From Neurospora intermedia (Eukaryota; Ascomycota; Sordariomycetes; Sordariales; Sordariaceae): a DNA stretch of 64,000 nt. The stretch covers positions 2,976,001 to 3,040,000 of the forward strand of contig BTPP01000003.1 in the NCBI GenBank assembly GCA_037102815.1, written 5' to 3'. The notes beneath the pieces are model-generated. The model did not search any database. It was not told where the DNA came from and saw only the letters and a list, made by a program, of their open reading frames with translations. Positions 46,291-57,097 of this stretch are shown piece by piece; positions within the stretch are counted from its first letter, which is position 1, and the number at the start of each line of letters is the position of its first letter. The position numbers and the translations under genes are program-made.

Positions 46291-47418
46291 CTATATGAAC
46301 CTCCTCGAAAACTCCACAAGAGCCATGATCGCCATAGCCTGGCCATACGGCATACAAGTAATCGGGATATCCTTATAATGCTGTAAATCCCTCCCCATGC
46401 CCGTCCCAAACGAGGTATTCAGTAGCTCCCCCTTGTCGCTGATATTGTCTAGAACCCCCTTTAGCGCGCGCACCGCCACGTCCTCGTACTCCTTGCCGAC
46501 GATGTACTTCTTTCTCAGCGCCTTCATGATCCCAAACGCGAATCCGGCTGTGGCGCTCGTCTCGAGATACGACCCTTCGCTCTCCGGCACATCCAGCAGC
46601 GTCCGCCACAGCCCGGACTCGGCTTGGAGAGACTTGAGTGCTTCACATTGCGCCTCAAGTGTGCTCCGCAGTATGGCCCCGATGGGGTCCTGCGGCCCGA
46701 GGTCCAGCAGCTCGATGAACTCGGGGATGAAGATGGTCAGCCAGCTGTTTCCGCGGGCCCAGCGGGCGTTGGCGAAGTTGTGCCCGCCACCCTTGTCGTT
46801 GAACTCCCAACCGTGGAAGAACAGGCCGGACTTGGCATCAAACAAATACTGGATGTGCAAGAGGGACTGGCGCTTGGCCTCCTCGACGTAATGAGGGCGG
46901 TTGAGCACCAGCCCGATCTTGGCCAGCGGCATGACCGTCATCATGAGCGTGTCGTCCCACAGCTGCTGATTATTGACTTCTACGTAGGTGATGTGCTGCA
47001 TGCCGCCATGCTTGGTGCGCTCGAGGTCGTGGTAGGCCCACTCGGCCCAACTGTCGAGCCACGGCAGGTAGGTATGGTTGCCGGTACGCTCGTAAACGTA
47101 GGCCAGCGTGAGGAAGACGGCCATGGTGTTGATGTTCTTGGTGGTGCCACCGGCGGCGAACCGGTCGGCGAACCAGTCTTCGATGATTTGCAGGCATTCG
47201 GGGTCGCCCTTGAGCTCGTAGTATTGCCAGATGCCGTAGAGACCGATGCCGTGTGTCCATTCCCAGTCGTTCCACCCCTTCGTGTCGATTACGCGGCCAT
47301 CGTCGAGAGTCAATAGAAACTTGCCTGTCTCATCTTTGATATTGACCAGGGCGTCGATTAACAGTCTGATGTTGGAGTCGATGTCCGCAGACTTGATTCC
47401 GTCGAGCTCTGCTGGCAT
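46291..47418 (-). CDS. Unsaturated rhamnogalacturonyl hydrolase-like protein (GH105)
   Basis: A single uninterrupted frame of 375 residues on the minus strand, starting at the ATG at 47418, close to the 373 residues of Bacillus YteR. GH105 enzymes hydrate and release the 4,5-unsaturated galacturonyl residue left by rhamnogalacturonan or pectate lyases. Seen are GWNDWEWTHGIGLYG, GGTTKNINTMA, the catalytic region QQLWDDTLMM (Asp155/Asp156, one of which should match YteR Asp143), FFHGWEFNDKGGGHNFANARWARGNSW and the late block SYLETSATAGFAFGI, all typical of the (alpha/alpha)6 barrel. No signal peptide is visible, so it probably acts inside the cell on imported oligosaccharides. The divergent Dal5-type transporter next door fits this. 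Members acting on ulvan or other uronates exist, so the exact substrate is open. Confidence 0.92.
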   Translation of the reverse strand: MPAELDGIKSADIDSNIRLLIDALVNIKDETGKFLLTLDDGRVIDTKGWNDWEWTHGIGLYGIWQYYELKGDPECLQIIEDWFADRFAAGGTTKNINTMAVFLTLAYVYERTGNHTYLPWLDSWAEWAYHDLERTKHGGMQHITYVEVNNQQLWDDTLMMTVMPLAKIGLVLNRPHYVEEAKRQSLLHIQYLFDAKSGLFFHGWEFNDKGGGHNFANARWARGNSWLTIFIPEFIELLDLGPQDPIGAILRSTLEAQCEALKSLQAESGLWRTLLDVPESEGSYLETSATAGFAFGIMKALRKKYIVGKEYEDVAVRALKGVLDNISDKGELLNTSFGTGMGRDLQHYKDIPITCMPYGQAMAIMALVEFSRRFI

Positions 47419-48568
47419 CTTGGCCGGATCTGAAGTATGTGGTCCCTATATCGGCTGATATGTGCTGATGACGTCGTGTCAGTGTCTTGCTTGAATAGGG
47501 GACTGTGGACTTGTGCTGGTCAGGAGGATATTTGGGCTTCCAGATCAACTGGCATATTCTTAGAGCAAACCACCCAAAAGCTCAATGTCACGCGAGCGGC
47601 CCGTTCTCATTTTTGCTGAAGACCCTTCCTGCTTGGTGGATAATCTCCATGGTGATGATGTCTCGCCATCGGTTATCATGGCAGAGAGTTACACTGAGAG
47701 GGTTGGGGAGCTCGGTGGAAATCACCCCGAGACCACCACAGATGGGCAGGGGCTTTATGGCGTGCGGGGAAGACTGGAGGAAATTGCCTGGCTGTTTGCG
47801 GGGAAAGGCGCTGGAGTGTGCTGTCCGGGGCACACCGGGCCGACAGTCGGTTGAAGGCCACTTTCCATACCGTAGGCAGAAGTGTCTCGTGGTCTTTGTG
47901 TTGAGGAGTGATACCTGTCATGGCTGACACACTTTCCATCAGAAGGCGAGGGCGATGAGGTAAGTTGGTGAAGTGAGGAACGGTCAGACCTCAGGGACTT
48001 CCCTGATATTCATCTTAAAGGGCGTCTTGGGGAACAAGTTGTGAAACTCATACAGGCCATTGAGTTACAAAGAGCCCCAATATTCAAGAAGATAACCGTT
48101 GTTAGAGCAACATTGTGGTAGTAAGACTGCTACTACTTTCCTCCATCCATCCTTACCTCCGCGATGGCGAGACGGCCGCCCTTGGGGGCTGAAACGACCC
48201 AGCCAACTTCCAGCCGACCTCCATGTAGAACCCTACTGGGTGTAGGTTAAACCCATCTGACTGGTGAGTATTGTAACAGACTGTCCAGTAAAAATAGAAA
48301 GTTGGGAATAAACAGGAGTAACGATGATCACGAACACCAGGGTTCGTATGGTTGATTTCAGTCAGCCTGCAGTTGGGACAGGCTTCCCCATGGGGTAGAA
48401 GCCGGATTGGCAAGATTGATAGGAGAACCCCAGATTCTGTCTCTCCACGATGTTGCCACCACTCCATCCTCCATCTCTCCACCTCTATATATCTTCGTCT
48501 CTATCTTGACCTGTTGTGGAGGCCACGAGTCATATTCATCTCCAGACATCAGATATCCACAGTTAAAC
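47419..48568. other. Divergent intergenic region between GH105 and the Dal5-type transporter
   Basis: The two start codons face away from each other across 1.15 kb, so both promoters lie here. A TATA-like CTATATAT lies at about 48484, 85 bases before the transporter ATG. Frames at 47505-47927 and 47588-47939 overlap on opposite strands and show no domain. No repeat is evident. Confidence 0.6.
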
Positions 48569-50307
48569 ATGTCGAAGCATGGCGATCCAAACATGGCTAG
48601 TCCATCCAGAGACATCCAGCAAGCCGACGACGAGCACGACCTAGGAGAGGTTGAAAGAACTCTCTCTCCAGAGCTGGATAAGGGGGACCAGCCAAGATAC
48701 GACAAAGTCGACAAGGAATTGGCCCAATATGTCGCCGATGAAGCCTTTGAGATATCGGAAACGGAGAATGCTCGCCTGCGCAAGTTGATCGACAAACGAG
48801 TGCTCGCCATCATGATCACAACCTACTTCATCCAAGCCATCGACAAGGGGACCTTGAGTTTCTCCTCCATCATGGGCATCAGAGAAGACACTGGTCTTCA
48901 TGATCAGCAAGTATGTGATATAGCTTTCTTGTTCTTGAAACCCTGTAGCTTGTCCTGTGATTGTTGCCACTAACAAACTGTCACTCTTCCAGTACGCCTG
49001 GCTAACCACATGCATCTACATCACCATACTCATCGTCGAGTATCCCCAGAACTACATCATCGCCCGTGTACCTATCGCCAAGTACCTCAGCTTCATGATC
49101 ATAGCCTGGGGTGCCGTCCTCGCTTGCACCGCCCTCTGCAAGGACTTCACCGGCCTGGTGGTCGTCCGTACGCTGCTCGGTCTTTTCGAATCCGCCTGCC
49201 AGCCGGCATTTGTCATTCTGTCCTCAATCTGGTACAAGCGAGAGGAGCAAGCGTCCCGGGTGACCTACTGGTACATGATGAACGGCGCCCAGCAAATCGT
49301 TGGCGGCCTCCTGGCCTACTGCTTCTCACTGATCAAAACCGGCCCCCTCAAGTCCTGGCAATGGCTGTTCCTTTCTTACGGAATCATCTCGGTCCTGTAC
49401 GGCCTGTTTGTCGGCTGGTGGATGCCCGATTCACCCATGCGTGCGAAGTGCTTTCTCGAAGTGGACAAGCGGCTGATGGTCGAACGTGTGCGGGCCAACC
49501 AGACGGGCGTCCAGAACCGCAAGTTTAAGAAGGCGCAGGTCTATGAAGCCTTGAAGGACCCGCAGGTCTGGGGGTATGCTCTCGTCCAGCTGTGTACCAC
49601 GCTCCCGACCAGCGGCCTCGGTAGCTTCCAGGGTATCATTATCAGCAGCTTTGGGTTTTCTCTGCTGGAGACCCAGTTGTTGGCCATGGTGCTGGGCTTC
49701 TATATCATCATCGTGTTGCTGGGCTCCGTGTGGATCGTCAAAAAGACGAAGCACAACTTGCTGACAATGTCAGGCTTTTGCATTCCGTCCTTTATCGGCA
49801 CCATCTGCCTCATGACGGTGCCGACGGACACCAAGACACAGAAGATTGGGCTGGTCATCTGCTACTATATCACCCTGTCCTTCTGGTCGGCTCAGACACT
49901 GGCTTTGTCCATGCTCTCGCGGAACGTGGGTGGCCAGACCAAGAAGGCTGTGGCTGTTGCCTTGAACTTTATCATTTGGGCGGCCGGAAATGCCATCGGT
50001 CAGTTTTTTGTCTCCTCTCCTAATGTGGTGACGGTCCTTTGCTGACTGTTATGCGTATCGGCTAGGGCCCCAAGTTTTCTTGGACTCCGACAAGCCACGG
50101 TACTTCATTGCCTTTTCAACGCACCTGGGCTGCTACAACCTGCTCGTCGTCGTCATCGTCGGTCTGCGATTCTATCTCAAGCACCAGAACAAGAAGCGGG
50201 ATGAACTCGCTGCCACCGGTGTGCAAGAGGCTGCTGACGGAAGGATGATTCATGCGTTTGAGGATCTGACGGACAAGGAGAATGCCAATTTCCGCTATGT
50301 GTATTGA
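48569..50307 (+). CDS. MFS transporter, anion:cation symporter (Dal5/allantoate permease-like)
   Basis: Three exons: 48569-48910, 48993-49998 and 50066-50307 (introns 82 and 67 bp), giving 529 residues. The ATG at 48569 starts MSKHGDPNM; an upstream in-frame methionine at 48407 would add a hydrophobic, non-conserved extension. The ACS-family signatures are clear: LRKLIDKRVLAIMITTYFIQAIDKGTLSFSSIMGI, TILIVEYPQNYIIARVPIAKYL, VVVRTLLGLFESACQPAFVI with WYKREEQASR, and GWWMPDSPMRA at the end of helix 6. NVGGQTKKAVAVALNFIIWAAGNAIGP is split by the last intron. Relatives import allantoate, ureidosuccinate, nicotinate, dipeptides and, in several fungi, uronic-acid-type organic anions. The adjoining GH105 gene suggests an unsaturated (oligo)uronide substrate, which is inference. 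Confidence 0.92.
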
Positions 50308-51190
50308 TGGAAGAGATGTCGCCGCTTCCTGGGCCGGGGCATGTTTGCTCTCTCTCTCTCTCGGTGCTTGCAAACTTGTGCTATTGATTTTGTCGGTAGC
50401 GTTTGAATCATTTGCGTTATTCCCACTCTTTGGGCGTTAAGACCTCATCGTTTCGCTCCTGCTGGTGTCCATGGTCGTCGTGCAAGTCGGGGGATCTTTC
50501 GTGATCAATTATGTTTTTGTTTTGTCAAAGGAGCATGTAGGGCGCAAACCTCGGTCGCCGATACGGTAGAATGGCCCCTCCCACGCAATCTTTCCGCCAA
50601 TTCTTGATTTCCGTGCTTCTTGTTGAAAGGTAACCGTCATTCGTAGTCCGCGCATTGAACTCTGTTTTCTGTTTCCATTTCAGACGTTGTGCTAGGCTCG
50701 TATGCTGGCATGTGTACAATTAACAGTTCGTTAGTGCATTCCAGCGTCAACACAACAATATGATTAAGAATTGGGGGGGACGACCTTGACCCCTCCCATG
50801 CACGGCCCGCTTGTATCTTGCAGACAACCGGTTTCTGCGTGATTGCATAACACAACTCGTAGGTACAAAACAAGAGGATTACGAGCACTGTACTGGCATC
50901 CCCCGCGCTGAGGCTACATGGGATGGACTACATGTAATCATCAAACAACCCCCTTGGGTACGGATTCGTCTTGCTGTATTGGTTGAACCAGTCTGATCAG
51001 CAAGCAAACTCAATATCATCGAGGTCTTTGAACCATTGTATGTTTTCTAGCATCCAAGCACGCCAGGTACATATTGAACTTACTTTCACTTCTCAAGAGG
51101 CTCTCTTGCGCTTCACCCAACGTCAAACGCCCGGGTGACTGTTGCTGAAGTCTCAGTCTGATTGGTCCCTTCAACATCACTATCTTCGAT
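50308..51190. other. Intergenic region between the Dal5-type transporter and the SRPBCC gene
   Basis: Contains a CT microsatellite at 50348-50362, probably in the transporter's 3' UTR. No coding sequence is supported in the remainder, which should include the promoter of the next gene. Confidence 0.65.
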
Positions 51191-52489
51191 ATGGCTTCAC
51201 CTTCGCCCCCAATCCCGCTGGACATGGCCGCCAACGGGTCCCTCGGGCCCTTTCCCACTCCCACCCACGGCCAGCCCGGAGCCAGCTCGTTCACTATAGC
51301 CTGTTCCGCACATATCAAGGCCACACCTCGCACATGTCTTGAAGTTCTTCTGAAGGCGTCAGAGTACCCAACATGGAATCGCTACTGCCGGAAATGCATT
51401 ATAGACGCTCAGCCGGACGGAAACCAGCCCAAGGACAAGAACGACAAGAAGTCCAAATCCAAGACGGATAAGAACAAGTCAAACCCCAAGTCTGGTAAGC
51501 CCGGGGAGCCGGTGGACATACCCGTGGCCGTGCCCGTGGCCGAGTCTGCTTCGGTTAATGCTTCTGTTGCTGGTACTGCTTCCCGCACGCTCTCCCCTGC
51601 CAACCCTCACTCCTCAGGGGTATCTTCCGCTTTCTCTGCCCACCAAGCTCTTCCCAACCTGGTTGGCCCAGAGTTCCTTCGCCTCGGCACCAAATTCACT
51701 TTCCATGTCCATATGGACCCTCTATCAGAGGACAGCAGCGCCCGCAACACCGCGCTTGAAGTCAGTCGTTTGGAGAGGATTGACGAGGTTGTCAAGGCGG
51801 ATGTATCGTCTGTTTTGGGGTCGGCTGCTTCGTTACCTAGAGTTAGTGATGGTGGTAGTGGGATTGACAGTGGGGTGAAGACCGGGGCTGCTCAGGATAA
51901 TGGTCGTGACGGTGGTGGTGATGGAGGTGATGCTAGTGGTGCTGAAAGTGAAAACAATGACCGTCACCCTGATGCTGCTGCTGCTGCTGCGGCTACTTCT
52001 CCTCCTCCTACTGTTGAAAAAAATGACAACAATGACACTTCGGTTATGACCGCCAAAAAGGATGGTAGCAAAGCTAGCGACCCTCGAGAAAAAGACAAAG
52101 GGAATGTGGCAGCATCTTCATCCTCATCCCCATCCAAAAACAACGACAAGCTCCAGCTCCGCCGCACCGGCTTCCGCATAGCTTGGAAGACTCGCCCCAC
52201 AGCCTTCATGCCAAATTGGATGCTCCGATGCGAGCGCGTGCAGGAGTTTGTTGAAGTTCATCCTCCCTTTGGAACGCTTGACGAGCCAGAGACGGCGTAT
52301 CAGTGCTGGGAGACGTTTTACGGAGTGTTGGCGCCGGTGGTAAAGGCGGCAGCGGGCAGTCAGATCGTGAGGGGTTTTAATGTATGGATGGAGGGGTTGA
52401 AGAAGAGGGCGGAAGAGGTTGAGGGTAGGGAAGAGCGAAAAGAGAGGGATAGGTTGAAGTCTCAGTGGAGGGATACGTATCTTGATTGA
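51191..52489 (+). CDS. SRPBCC (START-like) domain protein with low-complexity insertions
   Basis: One uninterrupted frame of 432 residues. The start FTIACSAHIKATPRTCLEVLLKASEYPTWNRYCRKC is the first strand and helix of the SRPBCC/polyketide-cyclase fold, which binds hydrophobic ligands. The remaining strands follow in pieces: LGTKFTFHVHMDP, TALEVSRLERIDE, RRTGFRIAWKTR and CERVQEFVEV, then GTAYQCWETF-like text (PETAYQCWETFYG) and a C-terminal helix ending FNVWMEGLKKRAEEVE. Between the strands sit three disordered inserts: Lys/Asp-rich at about 78-100, Gly/Asp-rich at about 215-255 (with a short Ala run), and Ser-rich at about 300-318. These make the protein roughly twice the size of a plain SRPBCC domain. 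No signal peptide or membrane segment is visible. The biological role and ligand are unknown. Confidence 0.8.
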   Translation: MASPSPPIPLDMAANGSLGPFPTPTHGQPGASSFTIACSAHIKATPRTCLEVLLKASEYPTWNRYCRKCIIDAQPDGNQPKDKNDKKSKSKTDKNKSNPKSGKPGEPVDIPVAVPVAESASVNASVAGTASRTLSPANPHSSGVSSAFSAHQALPNLVGPEFLRLGTKFTFHVHMDPLSEDSSARNTALEVSRLERIDEVVKADVSSVLGSAASLPRVSDGGSGIDSGVKTGAAQDNGRDGGGDGGDASGAESENNDRHPDAAAAAAATSPPPTVEKNDNNDTSVMTAKKDGSKASDPREKDKGNVAASSSSSPSKNNDKLQLRRTGFRIAWKTRPTAFMPNWMLRCERVQEFVEVHPPFGTLDEPETAYQCWETFYGVLAPVVKAAAGSQIVRGFNVWMEGLKKRAEEVEGREERKERDRLKSQWRDTYLD

Positions 52490-52809
52490 TGTTATGCTTC
52501 TTCTTTGGAACGTGAGGTTGATTGTATTAAATCGTTAGCAAGTCTCGGAGGAAGATACGGAACAATAAGACGTGGGCAGAACAAACCTATCTATCCTCCT
52601 CTGGAATTTCTCTCTCGCTCGGCAATATTCTTTTTCTCCCATCATCCACGGCCGTTTCTTTTCAGTCGATTTCTCAATCTTTTTGTTACTATGACCGCAC
52701 TTCTTTTTCCCCCTTTCAAGCAGTTCAACACATCCCAACTCCTTCTTCATTTGCTAATGCCATGGTCTTTAAGGGCTTCATCTTACACAGACATATCCTC
52801 CCCGACTAT
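52490..52809. other. Short intergenic region between convergent genes
   Basis: Contains only the facing 3' flanks of the SRPBCC gene and the methyltransferase-like gene; I see nothing else in it. Confidence 0.65.
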
Positions 52810-54498
52810 TCACTCATCAGCACCTTCCTTCTCCTTCTTCTCCCCCGTTTCCTCCTCCTCCTTCCCATCCCTTTGATCTTCCCCGTTCTGATTCTCCACC
52901 TCTGCATCCTTCTTTTTCCCACTCTTCCTCTTTTTCTTCTTCGCTTTTCCCGAGCCAGCCCCAAGTCCCTCTTCAGAATTCCCCAAAGCCTCCCCCCTTT
53001 GAAACACAAACAGCGCCTCATCCTTCCCCGCAAAACTCGGCAATGGGCATTGCACCACCTTCCTCCACCCTTCCCCTTTCCACTCGCGCTCCATATATTC
53101 ATCCATAGTCACCCCCTTGAACCCCGTATACCCGTTTCCGTTTTGCGTCCCCACCACCGCCAGGGTATCTCCCTTATAAGCCTTCATCAACTGTCTCGTA
53201 AACCCTCCCTCCTTCCCGCCCGCCGCGCTACTATCACCCCCCACAATAGGATAGACCAGCAGCAAAACCATATCTTGTCCTCCCTTGCTTGGGCAAGAAG
53301 TGGAAGAAGATGAAGAAGGGGAAGGAGAGGAAAGCCAACGGATGCCGTCAGCGATGATGGTGTCGTCTATCCACATTACTCGCCATTCTGACTGGTTGTT
53401 GTCTACCGCATAGACTTTTTGTTGCGATTGGGAGGTGGGGCCAAGAGAGAGATATTGACGGAGCATAAAAGTCCAGTAGCCGTTGCCCGAGCCCATGTCG
53501 ATTATGGAGCGACCGCGGGCAAAGAGTTTGAGGAGGGAGAGGGATTCGTGCGAGGGGACGGCACAGCCGAAGTGATGCATGAAGATGGGCAGGATGTGGT
53601 GGGACATGCGGGGGTTGGTGAGGATGATTTTGTTGGTGGTGTCGTTTGGGTCGTCTTTTCTTGCTTCATCGGTGTTACTGGCAGGGGGGAAAGAAGAAGC
53701 CGATGATGAAATGGGTACTGGCCCGCACCATTCCAAGTTCCGACAGGACCAGGCCCAGAAATCAAAGTAGGGGTTACATGGCAAGGAAGTCTTGCTGTCC
53801 CTTTTGGATTTGGGAATTATGAGCTGGTTGCCGAGAGGATGCCAGTCAGATGCAATGTAGCGCTTGGAGAGCAGATAGGTGGCGGAGCGTAGGCGGATGG
53901 ATGAGCGTTTGGCGTTGGATTGAAACGCAGTGAGGGCCGAGGCTGTGGCCGTGGAGGGAAGGAAGATGGAGATGTAAGATTCTATGTCTGCTTGGGGTGG
54001 AGGAGGAAGCTGGAGAGTTGAGGTGGGTGGATGTTAGCATGATAGACAAACATATCCTCGGCAGAGATGAGACTTGTTGAGTGAGCCCGGTGCCGTTGTG
54101 GATGGAAGAGCTGAAGTAAACAAGGGAAAAGGGGCTCCCCCAATGGAAAACCAGCCTCAGCATCAGCAACTAACACATACCAAATCACCCCCCTCCAATC
54201 TATACCATCCATGCATCCCCTTGGCCCCGCCAACATCAACCGCCCTCTGGACCTGTGACAGCTTCACGCTGGCAATCGCATGGTACACGTACTCATCGGC
54301 TTCAGGGGCGTTGACGTCGTCGGATAGGTGGAACCACGTTCGGATGGCTGTCGCGAAGTCATTGGTTTCGGCCAGCCGCTGTAGTACCTGCTTATGCGTC
54401 TCCTCGTCTTTGACTGCTTCGCTGGGAACGAATGTGAGGCTGCCTAGGCAGTACATGGTCACTCGGTTCCCGGTTGATGTTGTCACTGTCATGACCAT
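52810..54498 (-). CDS. SAM-dependent methyltransferase-like protein with Lys/Glu-rich tail
   Basis: Two exons on the minus strand: 54498-54181 and 54009-52810, with a 171-bp intron (TTG|GTATGT donor, CTCTCCAG acceptor, branch CATGCTAACATC), giving 505 residues. The ATG at 54498 is the first in the frame. The core has LLKLFARGRSIIDMGSGNG, matching Rossmann motif I of methyltransferases, then QQKVYAVDNNQSEWRVMWID (motif II, acidic end of strand 2), and VLLLVYPIVGGD followed by LMKAYKGDTLAVVGTQN, in the positions of motifs IV-VI. The last 70 residues are a run of Lys/Glu (KAKKKKRKSGKKKDAE) that resembles a nuclear or nucleolar tail. The substrate is unknown; I do not recognise a named family. 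The first exon has no clear domain. Confidence 0.78.
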
Positions 54499-55424
54499 CT
54501 TGGGCAACGGCAACGTGTATCTTTGTGACACTGTACTGTAGGCTGTTTGTGTGCTTTCTGGGCGACACCTGGAAGTATCGGCATGAGAAAGTGTGTATAG
54601 TGATGGTGTAGTGTACTGTATTCCGATTTCTGAACGTGGAAGACTGCACTTTACGGAGACATCAACTCGGGAGGAACGACTACGAGGAGTTTCCCCACAT
54701 CATAACAGTCTCTATGCTCAATCGACGATAGCCATGATGTGCATCTGACGGGTTCCATTCAATTGTTCCCGTCTTGCTGGCATGTCATGCTCGGATCATG
54801 GCATGACATGGTAGCGCCGGCTACTGCCTTGGTTATTGGTTGATGTCTTGGCCAACATGCATGCCGATGTTGCCGGGGGCAGCGGGGGTTCAAGACGACT
54901 GGGGGTCCGGGCACGCGGCTGGCACTCTTGACACCTCCAGTCTCACAACGATACATATCACGCAAAGCCCCAAGGCGTCCGCTAAAGTATTGCGCAGTTC
55001 ATCACTGTCCACTTGCGAAGCTTGAGAGATGAAGCCCCTTCATATTGTCACTACTTATGCGGGCTTGATTTTCGAACAACCTGCAACAACCTACGGCATC
55101 ACTTGCGTACAAGCAACTGGAGCCTTCCGTATGCTGGACATCTCGTTTTCTACCTGGCAGTAAACTGCGCTCCCTTCAACCGGGATGTAAGTGATAAATA
55201 ATTACGTCCCTTGTGCTCCATAGTAGTCATGTCTATTCATACAAAGCTGCTAGTTCTTGCTGTAATGCATCCAGCCTTGCTTTGGCCCACGAAGTCTCTG
55301 CCGGGAAGATGGCGACTAGGGAGTAATTGACTCGACGGCTTCTCGCCTCGCCCTATGGTCGCGATGGTTACCGTCTTTTTCTGACCACAACTGGGGTCAG
55401 TGCAGTAAGGAAGCTTGAGCTTCT
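54499..55424. other. Intergenic region between the methyltransferase-like gene and rpn5
   Basis: No gene is supported. The left end should be the promoter and leader of the methyltransferase-like gene, and the right end the 3' flank of rpn5. The frames at 54759-55201 are short and without motifs. Confidence 0.6.
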
Positions 55425-57097
55425 CTAGCGCGCCGCCGCTTTCTCCTTACTGCTCTTCTTTGACGACTTTGCTCCGGGTTGGATTCTTGCCATCATTTCC
55501 TCCTTGGTAATCAGATGGTCAATTCTTTCCAGGTGGCCTAGCAAGCTCTTCATGTTGAAGCTCCACTCGTTGAGGATATCGTCCGCATCCCGCGGCTTAG
55601 CAAAGCTCACGATGCGCGCCGGGCGGTCGATCTTGGCATAGACCGTTTTGGACGTCACGAGCTCGCTGATATACTTCTCCGTCTCGTCCTCGGTCAAATC
55701 CAACAGCTGGGTAAGGCGATCCACACGAATGCGCGTGTAATACTTGGCCACCACACGTACATTATGCTCGATGACGCGCTTACGCAGGTCTTGCCAGCGC
55801 TGGAAAGCCTTGTCGTCGGCTGACTGGTTGGGCTCCGAGTCGAAGATCTCGGTGCTGCAGAGGTGTGGGCCAAAGATCTTGGAAACCTCGGGCCAGCGCA
55901 TGAGCTCGTGGACGGTAAACAGCTTCAACAACTCGGCATCCTGAGGGACCTGTGCGATTCGTGGGTCCTTGTGGATTCTGTGGAGGAGATCGTGTTGCTC
56001 GTTGTCGTGAGGGGCAAGAATGATGAAGTAGATGATTCTTTGCAGGACCTGTCAACCCATGTTAGTCTAAGAAGATCACCATGCGGTGTGTCTGGGAAGC
56101 TTACGGCCTGCAACTTGGCGGGGTCCTCCTCTACCGCCTCTGTATCCAGCACTTGACGGTAGTACTTGCAGACGTCGAGGTATCTTGAGTCGTGCTTGGC
56201 CAAAATGATCTGTTGTTCGTAGTATCGCAACTTGAGGTCGGTGACATCATCCTCCTTCTCCTCAGAAACCTCTTCGCCCCTGGCCTTCTTGGCCTCCCTG
56301 TCCTTCTGTTCCTTGTCGAGCTGCTCTTGCGTTTTCTTGGGCCTGCGCGCAAGGTACTTGGTGCTAATCTTTCTGCTGAGAATGCCCGCCTGTGTCCAGT
56401 CCTTGCTCTCTATGCAGAGCGCCACCTGAGCCAGAATGAATTCCGTCTTTTCCCTCCTGTCCATGGAGCCAAATGTCTCCACCTGAAGCTCGCACAGGAT
56501 ATCGGTCGCAGCCTTGAGATCGCCCTGCTCTTTCTTGATGTCGGAGAGAATCTTGGTGACGCGCGCGCGCTCAACCTCGAGAAAGATCTTGCCCTCGGTA
56601 ACAGTGCGCAACGTCTCGATGACGGAGAGCTTGGTCTCGAGGTTCGGGGTTTCTGGGAGGAAGTCGATGACGGTCTGTACCATCTTGGTAATGGCTTGTT
56701 TGAGCTGGCCATGTTTCTTGGAGAGAACAAGGGTCTGGTCGTTGAGCAAGCTCCAGTCGCCTGCATTCTTGCAGATGGTAACGATAGCGACCAGGACACG
56801 GGATGTCGATGCGAGGTCGGAAGCCTGTCGTCGGCGAGTGGTCAGCGTGAAGGAGCGGGGGACAATGTAAGTGGCCGAGCGTGCTTACCTGGCGCGTCTG
56901 CTTTTCGAGGACAGAAAGCTTCTCGATAGCCGCTTGAATGTCTGTCTACAATGGTGTTTCATTATCAGTATACGGCCTGCAGACGGTGGCAACCATGGGA
57001 GTTTTGCGATTACCTTGGCCAACTGCTCGGCCTCGGGCAGCAGCTTGTCGACTTCCTTGGAGAAGTCCTTCTCCGGCTTGAACGCAGGCTCCGCCAT
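55425..57097 (-). CDS. rpn5: 26S proteasome regulatory lid subunit Rpn5 (PSMD12)
   Basis: Four exons on the minus strand: 57097-57014, 56945-56889, 56824-56105 and 56048-55425 (introns 68, 64 and 56 bp), giving 494 residues. Exon 1 encodes MAEPAFKPEKDFSKEVDKLL and joins to TDIQAAIEKL, and then to ASDLASTSRVL; the short second exon (57 nt) is supported by continuous helical repeats on both sides. Rpn5 is a scaffold of the proteasome lid. It has alpha-helical repeats (LLNDQTLVLSKKHGQLKQAI, VTEGKIFLEVERARVTKIL, KYYRQVLDTE) ending in a PCI domain of winged-helix type (YYTRIRVDRLTQLLDLTEDE, YAKIDRPARIVSF). A Lys/Glu-rich insert (KKTQEQLDKEQKDREAKKARG) sits mid-protein, and the C-terminus is basic (AKSSKKSSKEKAAAR). 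Confidence 0.96.

Noticed and set aside
46624-47316. 230-codon plus-strand frame opposite GH105
   Set aside because: A shadow of the hydrolase caused by GC-rich third positions; no recognisable protein features.
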